Source: Pseudomonadales bacterium (GTDB lineage: Bacteria; Pseudomonadota; Gammaproteobacteria; Pseudomonadales; Azotimanducaceae). From it: DNA of 64,000 nucleotides. Positions 1 through 8,045 of the stretch are shown in pieces. The translations under genes were made by a program, and so were the position numbers. Each line of letters begins with the position of its first letter. Position 1 is the stretch's first letter. Below the pieces are notes generated by a model, which saw only the letters and a program-made list of their open reading frames with translations, searched no databases and was not told the DNA's origin. The stretch covers positions 1 to 64,000 of the forward strand of contig JAQXDL010000014.1 in assembly GCA_029251375.1 (NCBI GenBank), in the 5' to 3' direction.

Positions 1-78
1 GGATATTCAAAAAATCACGGGTTAGCGTTATGAATTGTCTTTTAACGGCTCATTTACTGTTCTTTAGATGTCATAAAA

Positions 79-381
79 ATGCGTAAAAAAATTCAAATAG
101 CGATCCTTGTGTTTGCCATCATCGGGTCGATTATCGTTGCTAGCTTTTATTTAGTCTCCGCCAGAGATGAAGTGTTTTACCTATGCGGGAATTTCGTCAA
201 AGGAGTGACTCGCGCCAGTGTGACGAGACAGTTGGATACTGGGCTGTTCTTGCGCTACGAGCAGGTTGAAGATGGCCAAGATAAGACAATTCACGTCAAC
301 AGCTCGCTGACTCAAAATGTCTTCACCTGCACCATTTCCCTAGATGGTAATGATGAGGTTATTGAAGCTGTATTTGAATAA
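79..381 (+). CDS. Small membrane-anchored protein, unknown function
   Basis: The 100-residue product starts with a basic MRKK stretch followed by one hydrophobic segment (about residues 6-28). This predicts a single N-terminal membrane anchor or uncleaved signal, with the rest in the periplasm. The soluble part has two cysteines (near residues 36 and 83) that could form a disulfide, and an acidic C-terminus. I do not recognise a family. It stands alone: the next gene on this strand starts about 370 bases downstream. The ORF is considered real because of its coherent membrane-protein N-terminus and lack of competing ORFs. Confidence 0.6.
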   Translation: MRKKIQIAILVFAIIGSIIVASFYLVSARDEVFYLCGNFVKGVTRASVTRQLDTGLFLRYEQVEDGQDKTIHVNSSLTQNVFTCTISLDGNDEVIEAVFE

Positions 382-551
382 CGAGCTAACTGCTTAAAAT
401 TATGTGCGTGCTGCATTAGCGGGATACATAATTGGGTGACTTAGGTAGATTGCTGGATCAATAGGCACTGCTGGTCTTGCGTTGTTTAACTGATTCATGA
501 ACCAGCGCAGTGGGGTTATTTACTAGCGTTGCTGATATGTTTGATATTAAT

Positions 552-595
552 GATGTTGTTGTTGTTGTTGATGTTGATGTTGATGTTGATGACGT
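552..595. repeat. GTT/GATGTT microsatellite in the 382-749 gap
   Basis: A run of GTT triplets passes into GATGTT hexamers. The remainder of the 382-749 gap shows no gene, RNA or clear regulatory site. A minus-strand ORF over it encodes alternating Asn/Ile and is an artefact of the repeat. Confidence 0.8.
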
Positions 596-749
596 TGCTT
601 AACCTGCCGAGTTTCGGTCCCCAAATACGAAAATGTTCACATCGGTAAGGTTTATACCGAAACTGTTTGTCGACAGCATGAAACATTACTTTGCCCTGCC
701 GAGGTAATATTTGAGATGATGTGCGCAATCACATGTTAATAGGCGACAA

Positions 750-1487
750 ATGAATACTAATCAAAAACTGCTTGGCACATTACTGCTGTCATTATCTTTA
801 CTTGTGTCCTGCGGCGGCGAACCTGAAAAGAAAGCGTCTGAGGCGATGCCGACCGATGCGGCAGCGCAAGGATTGGAGCAAGCACAGGATCAACAACAGG
901 AACAACAACAGGAACAACAACAGGAACAACTAGAGCAAGCTGAAAAAGCTCAGATCGACAAGTCCAAGCCAGATTGGAAGCAGAATCTGGAGCAACCTGA
1001 GCTCTACGCGTTTGAGTCGGGTAAGAGCTACTACTGGGATATGGTGACTAACAAGGGCGATATGAGCTTTAAGTTGTATCACGAGAGCGCACCGATGCAT
1101 GCCACCAGTACAATGTTTCTCACTGAGATTGGCTTTTATGACGATGTGATTTTTCATCGCATCATTCCCGGTTTTATGGCCCAAGGCGGCGATCCAACCG
1201 GTACAGGTCGAAGTGGTCCCGGCTATAAGTACGCCGGTGAATTCGATGGTACGACAAGCCATACCCAACCCGGATTACTCAGCATGGCGAATGCTGGTCC
1301 TGGCACAGATGGGAGTCAGTTTTTCATTACTTTTGTAGCAACACCATTTCTTGATGGAAAACATACGATTTTTGGCGAGCTTGTGACGGGCGAAGCAACA
1401 CTGGCGGCTCTCGAAACAGTCGGCAGTCGATCCGGCGCAACTAGTGAACGGATTGTTATTGAGAAGGCCACGATCAGAATCGAATAG
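750..1487 (+). CDS. Cyclophilin-type peptidyl-prolyl isomerase lipoprotein
   Basis: Peptidyl-prolyl cis-trans isomerase of the cyclophilin fold, predicted to act in the periplasm as a lipoprotein. The signal ends in a lipobox (LLVSC, Cys near residue 21). A low-complexity linker rich in Gln/Glu follows (about residues 45-70), and then the cyclophilin domain (about 90-245). The domain shows FHRIIPGFMAQGGDPTGTG with the catalytic Arg, then GSQFFITF and LDGKHTIFGE, all hallmark segments. The linker is encoded by a tandem 12-bp repeat. The gene is monocistronic, with a strong hairpin beyond its stop. The family call is firm; the clients are unknown. Confidence 0.93.
   Translation: MNTNQKLLGTLLLSLSLLVSCGGEPEKKASEAMPTDAAAQGLEQAQDQQQEQQQEQQQEQLEQAEKAQIDKSKPDWKQNLEQPELYAFESGKSYYWDMVTNKGDMSFKLYHESAPMHATSTMFLTEIGFYDDVIFHRIIPGFMAQGGDPTGTGRSGPGYKYAGEFDGTTSHTQPGLLSMANAGPGTDGSQFFITFVATPFLDGKHTIFGELVTGEATLAALETVGSRSGATSERIVIEKATIRIE
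891..926 (+). repeat. 12-bp coding repeat (CAACAACAGGAA x3)
   Basis: Three perfect copies of CAACAACAGGAA lie inside the cyclophilin gene and encode QQQE units of the linker between the lipid anchor and the enzyme domain. Copy number probably varies between strains. Confidence 0.9.
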
Positions 1488-1507
1488 CCTTTAGTTTCAT
1501 ATGTTTT

Positions 1508-1536
1508 GATACCGAGCCCTGCTAGGGCTCGGTATC
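1508..1536. terminator. Strong hairpin, bidirectional terminator candidate
   Basis: A perfect 13-bp inverted repeat (GATACCGAGCCCT / AGGGCTCGGTATC) with loop GCT lies between the cyclophilin gene and the convergent MFS remnant. No good T-tract follows on either side, so the terminator role is inferred from stem strength and convergent placement. Confidence 0.6.
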
Positions 1537-1558
1537 AATATTCAGCTGCCAGATGCAA

Positions 1559-1813
1559 TCACAACATTGCGTGTATGCTTGCCTTGTCGATATTTTTTGA
1601 CGGAAGCAAGACAATAAAAGTAAGTACGCTGATTGTTAATCCGCTAAGCCAGCCAAACGCCAGCGCTAAACCGGTCAAGAATGCGTCGAGTCCTATGACT
1701 TGATTGTAATAAATGAGAAGAAAATAGTTGAAGCCGGCATCTTTGATGTCGAACGCTGTCGCCCCAGATCCATAAAAGTTTTTTGTTGAAAGCGAACAAG
1801 CTGGATTCTCCAT
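1559..1813 (-). pseudogene. Remnant of a GPH/MelB-type MFS sugar transporter
   Basis: The 84-residue reading frame starts like a GPH-family (MelB-like) transporter: the stretch from YGSGATAFDIKD through FLLIYYNQVIGLDAFL is the typical first two helices. After LALAF it switches to another hydrophobic segment followed by LPSKNIDKASIHAML, which resembles the last helix and C-terminal tail of such transporters. About 350 internal residues appear to be missing, so I read this as an internal deletion that left both ends in frame. The N-terminal match is clear; the C-terminal assignment is inference. No neighbouring sugar genes remain. Confidence 0.6.
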
Positions 1814-2105
1814 TGATCTGTCTCGGTTAGGTGTTGGAAGTTAAGGCTAAACCTTTGGCCCGCGTCCTAAGTACAAAGTATTGGAAAATAAATAAGTGAG
1901 TTTCATTAACGTCAGTGGCTATTTTTCTGACCGGCAAGCATTTATTGGCCGGAATTTCATGCGCTTCGAATGAGGACGACTCCCCTTAGAGGTGCTTGTC
2001 ATATCTACTTTTCGGTTTTTTTTTTCACCGTCAACAGGCAATTGATCGTGCCTATCATTCCTGTATTCTTTGAATCAACCAAATTAACAATGTCAGGCAG
2101 CGTGT

Positions 2106-3296
2106 ATGAAAATTGACCTTTTTGATCCCGCCAGTTTTGTCGGTGGTCATCCCCATGAGCAATATGCATGGCTGAGGAATAATGCGCCGGTGTATTGGCA
2201 TGATGAGCCGGATGGTAAGGGCTTTTGGGCGATCACCCGATATAAAGATGTTTATGACATTGGCAGGAATGCTTCCGTCTTCTCCTCTGAACCCACCATC
2301 ATGATCGCTGACCCTGAGCCGGGGTTACCCACCCACGCAGGCGCCGCAAAAATGATGTTGATGATGGATCCACCGGAGCACACTGCTTACCGAAAACTCA
2401 TTAGCCGGGAATTCACTCAAGGTCCAGCGAAGCACTACAACGAGCGGATTGAGATGTTAGCCCGACAAATAGTTGATGCGGTCATTGATCGTGGTGAATG
2501 TGATTTCATCTCAGAGGTCGCCGGCGAGATGCCGAGTTTTGTTATCGCTGACTTGATGGGGTTGCCGTTGGAGGATGGCCGGGAGCTATACAAGCTAACA
2601 GAAGTTATCCATTCCGCACCTGACTCACTGCCACCCAATGCGATCCCGGAGGCCATCGGTAAGATGTTTGAATATGGCATGACTGTCATTGCTGCTAAGC
2701 GAAGTAAGCCTTCAGACGACCTCGCTAGCAAGCTACTTGCGGCGGAACTCGATGGCAAGAAGTTAACCGATGAAGAGTTCCTGTTATTTTTTATGCTGCT
2801 GATCGATGCGGGTGGTGATACGACTCGTAACCTCGTCGGCACGGGCATGTATGAACTGCTTAAGCATCCAGGTCAGCTCGCACGTCTTCAAGCAGATCCC
2901 GATAAATACCTGCCGACTGCTCGCGAAGAGCTTTTGCGCTGGACATCGCCCGTTATTTATATGCGCCGCAGCGTGACTCAAGATGTTGAACTTCACGGTC
3001 AGCATCTTCGCGCTGGGGATAAAGTTGTTATGTACTACGGTTCGGCCAACCGTGATGAGGAGGCTTTTCAGTTACCGAACGAATTGAATATTTTGCGGCA
3101 AGGTGAGCGACACTTGGCATTCGGTGGTGGCCATCATGTCTGTTTGGGGCAATGGTTTGCTCGACTTGAGATTGATGCCATTATGAAAGAGGTCTTGCTG
3201 CGGATGAAAGATATTGAACTTTTGCAAGAACCTAGCTGGATGACTTCGAATTTTATTTCTGGCATTACTAAGATGCCTGTTCGATTTAACAGTTGA
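2106..3296 (+). CDS. Cytochrome P450 monooxygenase
   Basis: Class I bacterial P450 of 396 residues, soluble, with no signal peptide. It shows the I-helix oxygen-activation motif AGGDTTR (235-241), the ExxR pair (EELLR, Glu275/Arg278) and the heme loop FGGGHHVCLG with ligand Cys346. Overall it resembles the CYP families that hydroxylate terpenoid, fatty-acid or steroid substrates; the substrate cannot be read from sequence. No ferredoxin or ferredoxin reductase lies nearby, so redox partners must be elsewhere. The following enoyl-CoA hydratase and acyl-CoA ligase on the same strand suggest that the oxygenated substrate feeds into CoA-dependent degradation. Confidence 0.95.
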   Translation: MKIDLFDPASFVGGHPHEQYAWLRNNAPVYWHDEPDGKGFWAITRYKDVYDIGRNASVFSSEPTIMIADPEPGLPTHAGAAKMMLMMDPPEHTAYRKLISREFTQGPAKHYNERIEMLARQIVDAVIDRGECDFISEVAGEMPSFVIADLMGLPLEDGRELYKLTEVIHSAPDSLPPNAIPEAIGKMFEYGMTVIAAKRSKPSDDLASKLLAAELDGKKLTDEEFLLFFMLLIDAGGDTTRNLVGTGMYELLKHPGQLARLQADPDKYLPTAREELLRWTSPVIYMRRSVTQDVELHGQHLRAGDKVVMYYGSANRDEEAFQLPNELNILRQGERHLAFGGGHHVCLGQWFARLEIDAIMKEVLLRMKDIELLQEPSWMTSNFISGITKMPVRFNS

Positions 3297-3307
3297 ATAT
3301 ATTTTGA

Positions 3308-3332
3308 GTCGCCTCTAGAGCTGATAGGCGGC
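3308..3332 (+). terminator. Possible terminator after the P450 gene
   Basis: A 7-bp stem (GTCGCCT / AGGCGGC, one G-U pair) with an 11-nt loop ends 36 bases after the P450 stop. A T6 run follows about 10 bases later, further from the stem than in a classic intrinsic terminator. Confidence 0.4.
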
Positions 3333-3377
3333 TATGCTACTATTTTTTAAGCTGCTGATTAGCGAGGTTAACTTTTT

Positions 3378-4187
3378 ATGTTCGAATCCGATTCATCTGA
3401 ATTGTTGTGTGAGTTAAGCGATCGCGTTCTAACGATTACGTTCAACCGACCTGATGCGCGAAACGCGCTTTCTACATCGCTAACAAAAAACCTTCGAGGT
3501 GCGCTAGCATGGGCCGCTAGCGCAAATGAAGTGGGCGCGATTGTTATTACCGGTGCGGGCAAAGCCTTCTGCGCCGGCGGTGATGTAAAGCGGATGGGTA
3601 GTGGTTCGTCAAAACCGGCGCCCAGTTTGCAGTCTCAATTTCAAGAAATGCGCGCGCGTCATCACGAGACTGCAGGGGTCTTAAGAAATATGCGTAAGCC
3701 TACAATTGCGGCGTTGCCAGGTGCTGCTGCGGGTGCAGGCTTAGCCATCGCGCTAGCGTGTGACATGCGACTGGGTGCACGCAGTGCTTTCGTCGCAACG
3801 GGCTACGCCGGCATTGGCCTGCCTGGTGATTACGGCGTGGCATGGCTGCTGACAAGAACCATTGGTCCGGCAAAGGCACGTGAATACATGTTAACAAATG
3901 AACGCATTACTGCCGCTAAAGCTGAATCTTTAGGGTTGTTCAATCGGGTTGTTGAAGATTCTGAATTACAAGTTGCTGCATTTGAGTTCGCCAAAAATTT
4001 AGCAAACGGTCCGCAGGTTGCTTTTGGTTATATTAAAGATAACTTGGATGAGGCGTTCGAGATTGATCATGCATCCGCGATCGATCGCGAGGCCGACAGA
4101 TTGCTTAAGGCCCGAACCACCGCCGATCACAAAGAGGCGGTCAAAGCGTTTGCCGAGAAGCGAAAGCCCACTTTTACGGGTGAGTAA
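3378..4187 (+). CDS. Enoyl-CoA hydratase/isomerase family protein
   Basis: Crotonase-fold enzyme of 269 residues, likely hydrating or isomerising an enoyl-CoA intermediate in the cytoplasm. The oxyanion-hole segments are visible: AFCAGGDVKRMG (about residues 62-73) and LPGAAAGAGLAIALACDMRLG (about 113-133). The second catalytic region reads GIGLPGDYGVAWLL, with Asp at the position often held by a catalytic Glu; this variant is common in divergent family members. It lies between the P450 and an acyl-CoA ligase on the same strand and probably acts in the same pathway. The exact substrate is unknown. Confidence 0.9.
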   Translation: MFESDSSELLCELSDRVLTITFNRPDARNALSTSLTKNLRGALAWAASANEVGAIVITGAGKAFCAGGDVKRMGSGSSKPAPSLQSQFQEMRARHHETAGVLRNMRKPTIAALPGAAAGAGLAIALACDMRLGARSAFVATGYAGIGLPGDYGVAWLLTRTIGPAKAREYMLTNERITAAKAESLGLFNRVVEDSELQVAAFEFAKNLANGPQVAFGYIKDNLDEAFEIDHASAIDREADRLLKARTTADHKEAVKAFAEKRKPTFTGE

Positions 4188-4271
4188 TTTGTCGTTCCCT
4201 TTTTAACTAGACCTGGGTTCGCTTCACGTTACTCTAATTCGCGTTACTGATTAAGCTACAAGGAACAACAC

Positions 4272-5849
4272 ATGGCGGTACCCGATTTAAATTTTGGCGA
4301 TTTGCTCGAAGCTGTTGCCAACGCGATCCCTGAGCGACCCGCGATAATTTACGGTGACCATCATGTTAGTTGGCGCGAGTTTGATCGGCGCTCAAATCGA
4401 CTTGCCCGTTACCTCGCCGCGGCAGGGTTGAAGTCGGGTAGCAAAGTCGCCTTTTATTTACGTAATAGTCCAGCCTACCTTGAATTGTTTTATGCCTGTG
4501 CGAAGGGCCGGTTTACCCACGCCAATGTTAATTATCGTTATGTCGATCACGAACTGTTTCACGTGTTAGATAATTCGGACGCTGAAGCGGTGGTCTTTGA
4601 TGCAAGTTATGCAAAGCAGATACAAAGCCTGCAACCGCGTTTGAGTAAGGTTAAAACCTATCTTTCTTTCGGAGAGGATGTCTTGAACGATTTTAGTTCC
4701 GATTTTGAAGCGGCCTGTTGCCAAGGTGATGACTCAGCGCTAGATGTCCAAAGGTCAGGTGACGATCAGTATTTTATGTATACAGGTGGTACCACGGGAT
4801 ACCCTAAGGCGGTTGTCTGGCGTCATAAAGATAGGATCGCTGTGATTGGTATGACCGATGCGCAAGATGCTCAAGCACACGGTGTTCAGGTTAAAGCATC
4901 GCCTGGTCCCGTCGTATTGCCCGCTTGTCCATTGATGCATTCGACTGGTTTAACGACTGCAATGGTAGCGTTAGTGTCAGGCGGTTGCATTGTGTTGTTA
5001 CCTAATGAGACCTTTGTTGCTGAGTCGTGTTTGTCTGAAATCGACAAGCATAAAGTCGAAAGGGTGGCGATTGTTGGCGATGCATTCTCGATACCGATTT
5101 TAAACTGTTTACGTCAATATTCTGATCAATACGATTTGTCTTCTGTGCAGCTCATATCATCCGCTGGCGCTATGTGGAGCGAGCCGCGCAAGCGGGAGTT
5201 ACTCGAATACTTTCCAAATGCGACCTTGTCTGACTCACTCGGGTCGTCGGAAGGCTCGAGGCTAGGATCCTCTATCATGACAAAGGGCGAATCAATCGGT
5301 ACCGCCTCTTTCAAAGTTGGGCCGTCAGTGAAGGTATTTTCAGAAGGGCTTAAAGAAGTTGAAGCCGGTTCAGGCGAGGCAGGCATGATTGCCAAGGCCG
5401 GTCCTATGCCGTTGGGTTACTACAAGGACGAAGCGGGTACCGAGAAAACCTTCCCAACCATTGATGGTGTGCGATATTCCATGGCCGGTGACTGGTGTCG
5501 AATTGAGAAAGACGGCACGATGACTCTTCTGGGACGAGGTAATAACTGTATTAATAGCGGTGGCGAGAAAATTTATCCCGAGGAGGTCGAAGAGGGTCTA
5601 AAGCAAGTGCCCGAGATTCTCGATGCGGCGGTGATAGGCATGCCGGATGAACGTTGGGGACAAGCGGTTACAGCCTTGGTTAGAATGCAGCAAGGAAAAA
5701 ATTTTGATGAAGAGCAAGTGACGCTTCATTTGAAGGCGGGGCTTGCAAGATACAAGCATCCAAAGGTTTATAAGGTAGTGGCAGATGATTTTCGACACGA
5801 TAACGGTAAGATCAATTATCGGGCCGCTCGAGCGATGGTCGAGGGTTAA
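4272..5849 (+). CDS. Acyl-CoA synthetase (AMP-dependent ligase)
   Basis: ANL-superfamily ligase of 525 residues that activates a carboxylic acid to its CoA thioester using ATP. Core motifs are present: the phosphate loop MYTGGTTGYPKAV (about residues 167-179), DSLGSSEGSRLG near 320, GDWCRIEKDG (about 400) and GRGNNCINSGGEKIYPEEVEE at the hinge. The C-terminal catalytic Lys lies in DNGKINYRAAR. The start is supported by AAGGAAC upstream of the ATG. Together with the preceding P450 and crotonase it suggests a pathway for a hydrophobic acid. Chain length is not predictable here. Confidence 0.94.
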   Translation: MAVPDLNFGDLLEAVANAIPERPAIIYGDHHVSWREFDRRSNRLARYLAAAGLKSGSKVAFYLRNSPAYLELFYACAKGRFTHANVNYRYVDHELFHVLDNSDAEAVVFDASYAKQIQSLQPRLSKVKTYLSFGEDVLNDFSSDFEAACCQGDDSALDVQRSGDDQYFMYTGGTTGYPKAVVWRHKDRIAVIGMTDAQDAQAHGVQVKASPGPVVLPACPLMHSTGLTTAMVALVSGGCIVLLPNETFVAESCLSEIDKHKVERVAIVGDAFSIPILNCLRQYSDQYDLSSVQLISSAGAMWSEPRKRELLEYFPNATLSDSLGSSEGSRLGSSIMTKGESIGTASFKVGPSVKVFSEGLKEVEAGSGEAGMIAKAGPMPLGYYKDEAGTEKTFPTIDGVRYSMAGDWCRIEKDGTMTLLGRGNNCINSGGEKIYPEEVEEGLKQVPEILDAAVIGMPDERWGQAVTALVRMQQGKNFDEEQVTLHLKAGLARYKHPKVYKVVADDFRHDNGKINYRAARAMVEG

Positions 5850-5888
5850 ACGAAAAAAATTGTCAGGGTATTCTACAGGCGCTAATCA

Positions 5889-6563
5889 ATGGAAAGCAGC
5901 ATGCAAACAACCGATCGACGGATTTATGTTCAGAGCCGATATCTAATCGTCGTTGATCTATTCAAATCTTCAGTCATGCTACTGTTCATCACTTTGTTTC
6001 TTGCCGGGTGTACAACACCTAGCGCAGTAACACCCAGCGAAGAAGTTAAGATGGCCGAGACAAGCTATGACATGAATAGCTGGAAGACTGAAATCCCAGC
6101 CGCCTGCAACAGCTTCTATGATGGCTGTAACAATTGCCGACGCCCAGCCAATCAGGCTGGCGGCGATATAGCCGCTTGCACTCGCAAATTTTGCGCCCAG
6201 TACACTAAGCCGATGTGCCTTGATGAGCCGCAGGCCAACGTTGATAAGATAGGGTCAGAAGCTATAAACGAGCCTTCCGAGACCACTTACCATTGTGAGA
6301 ACAAGACTGTGTTTACGATTTTCTTCGCTGAATATGTCGTTGATGATCAGCGCATGAAGATCAAGCCTGGGCAGGCTATGTTTCGTGATCATCAGTCAAA
6401 GACCGTTTACATGCTGACCCAGCAACCGACCGGGTCGGGCATGCTGTATTCAAACAAGACATTCGAGTTTCGTGGCAAAGGCGACGAAGCGATGATTCGA
6501 CGCGCCGGCCAAGCGCTAGCGATTCCGTGCAAGGTTTATTCGCAGCCGACTGAACAGCACTAG
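5889..6563 (+). CDS. Lipoprotein with C-terminal MliC-like domain
   Basis: Predicted lipoprotein with lipobox LAGC (Cys41 counted from 5889). An internal ATG at 5976 gives only 11 residues before the Cys, so the upstream start is kept. The mature N-terminal part is Cys-rich (CNSFYDGCNNC, then ACTRKFCAQ). The C-terminal part (about residues 132-218) resembles the MliC/PliC lysozyme-inhibitor domain: it begins YHCENKTVFTIFF and ends with KTFEFRGKGDEAMIRRAG and a Cys. A role in protecting peptidoglycan from c-type lysozyme is inferred from that domain. The Cys-rich N-terminal module is unfamiliar. The stop overlaps the convergent Gre-like gene by 4 bases. Confidence 0.7.
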   Translation: MESSMQTTDRRIYVQSRYLIVVDLFKSSVMLLFITLFLAGCTTPSAVTPSEEVKMAETSYDMNSWKTEIPAACNSFYDGCNNCRRPANQAGGDIAACTRKFCAQYTKPMCLDEPQANVDKIGSEAINEPSETTYHCENKTVFTIFFAEYVVDDQRMKIKPGQAMFRDHQSKTVYMLTQQPTGSGMLYSNKTFEFRGKGDEAMIRRAGQALAIPCKVYSQPTEQH

Positions 6564-7069
6564 AGCAGGTTCAGCACTTCGCTGACATTGCCATTTAGGT
6601 TGATGTCATCGCCGACCTCTTTACCCATAAGCGCCGCACCCATCGGTGCTTGTGGTGTCAGTACAAAAATATCTTTACCCTGAGAGTGAATGGTTAACCC
6701 ACCCGACGTCATTGCCAGGAAATACCACCGGCATTGCTCGGCTGGATCCTCAAGTTCAATCAGACTGCCAACTTGGGCAACCGAGGAAGGTCGAATATCT
6801 AGGTTTGACGACAATGAGTTAAGCAAATCGTTGCTGAGACTTTTACCCAAGGTTTTGAATGATTCGATTGAGGTTTCGATCGCCTGCGTACGCAGTGATT
6901 GGCCATGCGCCAGGTAGGATGCCTCTAGCCCGAGCGTGTCATATCGGTTTTCGGCGATATTCTCCGTGTGGGTAGCGGTTTCTTTTGCCACATCCGCCGC
7001 GGCAATAGCGCTTTGTCTTTGCTGTTGTAATCGCTTGATAATGTCTTCAATAAGTAGGGACTTATCCAC
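6560..7069 (-). CDS. GreA/GreB-like family protein
   Basis: The 169-residue product ends in a segment typical of the GreA/GreB C-terminal FKBP-like domain (TPQAPMGAALMGKEVGDDINL). The N-terminal part is helical, with ENRYDTLGLEASYLAHGQ, a signature of a small stand-alone family often labelled Gre-like or wrongly as 3-oxoacyl-ACP synthase. It lacks the classical GreA acidic coiled-coil tip (GDLSENAEY), so true transcript-cleavage activity is doubtful. An RNA-polymerase secondary-channel role is inference only. It converges on the MliC lipoprotein gene. Confidence 0.75.
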   Translation of the reverse strand: MDKSLLIEDIIKRLQQQRQSAIAAADVAKETATHTENIAENRYDTLGLEASYLAHGQSLRTQAIETSIESFKTLGKSLSNDLLNSLSSNLDIRPSSVAQVGSLIELEDPAEQCRWYFLAMTSGGLTIHSQGKDIFVLTPQAPMGAALMGKEVGDDINLNGNVSEVLNLL

Positions 7070-7169
7070 TATGATTTCCTGTCGATGATGCTAATCGTGC
7101 TGACTTGGATCGGCAGGTGTTGCCGCGTAGGATGTATTGTAATCAAATGAGTTTAAGGAACCAAAATAA

Positions 7170-7988
7170 ATGCCACATACAATTATTAACGGCGCAAAAC
7201 TTTGGTACGACGTCATGGGTGAGGGTGAGCCTGTGTTGCTGCACCACGGTTTCACCGCATCGCGTGTTAACTGGATGCCAATTGCTGAGCGTCTCGCCGA
7301 TAAGTATCAGATCATCTTGATGGAGTGTCGTGGCACAGGTGAGAGTGAGGATACCGCGTCCGGTTACTCGCTTGAACAATATGCGAAAGACGTGATTGCC
7401 ATGATGGATTTTTTAGGCATCGATAAATTTACCTATGCAGGCCACAGTATGGGTGGCGGTATTGGTTATGTGTTGGGGCTGAATTATGCGGCCCGGCTAA
7501 CGCGACTCATCCTGATGGCACCCATTCCCGCTGCAGGAATTCCCGGTGAGCCCAATCAGGATATGATGAAACCACGCATGCAGGCAAGATTGGACGGCAA
7601 TCGAGATTTCTTTAAAGCCGAAATGATTGCAACGCGGTTCAGAGAAGATGTTGAGACCGATGCATGGTTCGAAAGTCGGGTTGATCACTTGATGCGAGTG
7701 TCAGAGGGACATGTTCTGGGGGGTATGCAAACCATGCATGATCTCAATGTTGAAGATCAATTGGCTGAGCTAAATACACCTACACTTATGTTGGCGGGCG
7801 CGGTTGATGGTTTGCTTAGCGCGAACCTGAATGACTATATGAAGCTGCCTGACGCAACTTTACATGTGTTCTCTAGAGCAGGTCATGATGTAGCCGTTCA
7901 CGAACCGGAGGGGGTCAGTGACGCAATCGATCAGTTTATGCAGCATGGACCTATGTCCGCTGCAAAGATCATGGCGCGGCTAACGTAA
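7170..7988 (+). CDS. Alpha/beta hydrolase
   Basis: Alpha/beta hydrolase of 272 residues, cytoplasmic. The nucleophile elbow is GHSMGGG (about residues 92-98), the oxyanion loop is HHGFTASRVNW, the acid is probably Asp in LAGAVDGLLS and the catalytic His lies in SRAGHDVAVHEP. The ATG follows AAGGAACC at good spacing. It belongs to the esterase/lactonase/C-C hydrolase group, whose substrates cannot be told apart by eye. It precedes a second alpha/beta hydrolase with an Asp nucleophile and a nitronate monooxygenase on the same strand. Confidence 0.9.
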   Translation: MPHTIINGAKLWYDVMGEGEPVLLHHGFTASRVNWMPIAERLADKYQIILMECRGTGESEDTASGYSLEQYAKDVIAMMDFLGIDKFTYAGHSMGGGIGYVLGLNYAARLTRLILMAPIPAAGIPGEPNQDMMKPRMQARLDGNRDFFKAEMIATRFREDVETDAWFESRVDHLMRVSEGHVLGGMQTMHDLNVEDQLAELNTPTLMLAGAVDGLLSANLNDYMKLPDATLHVFSRAGHDVAVHEPEGVSDAIDQFMQHGPMSAAKIMARLT

Positions 7989-8045
7989 GTAGGTTAGTTA
8001 AACCCATATTTAGGAGCCTGGTTTTGAAATGAAGTGTTTTTTAGT

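Noticed and set aside
516-728. Minus-strand ORF rich in Asn/Ile
   Set aside because: It is the translation of the GTT/GATGTT microsatellite.
1556-1561. UGA ending the MFS remnant as a third selenocysteine codon
   Set aside because: Only eight codons follow before another UGA, no Cys-type motif surrounds it, and the 14-nt hairpin is absent.
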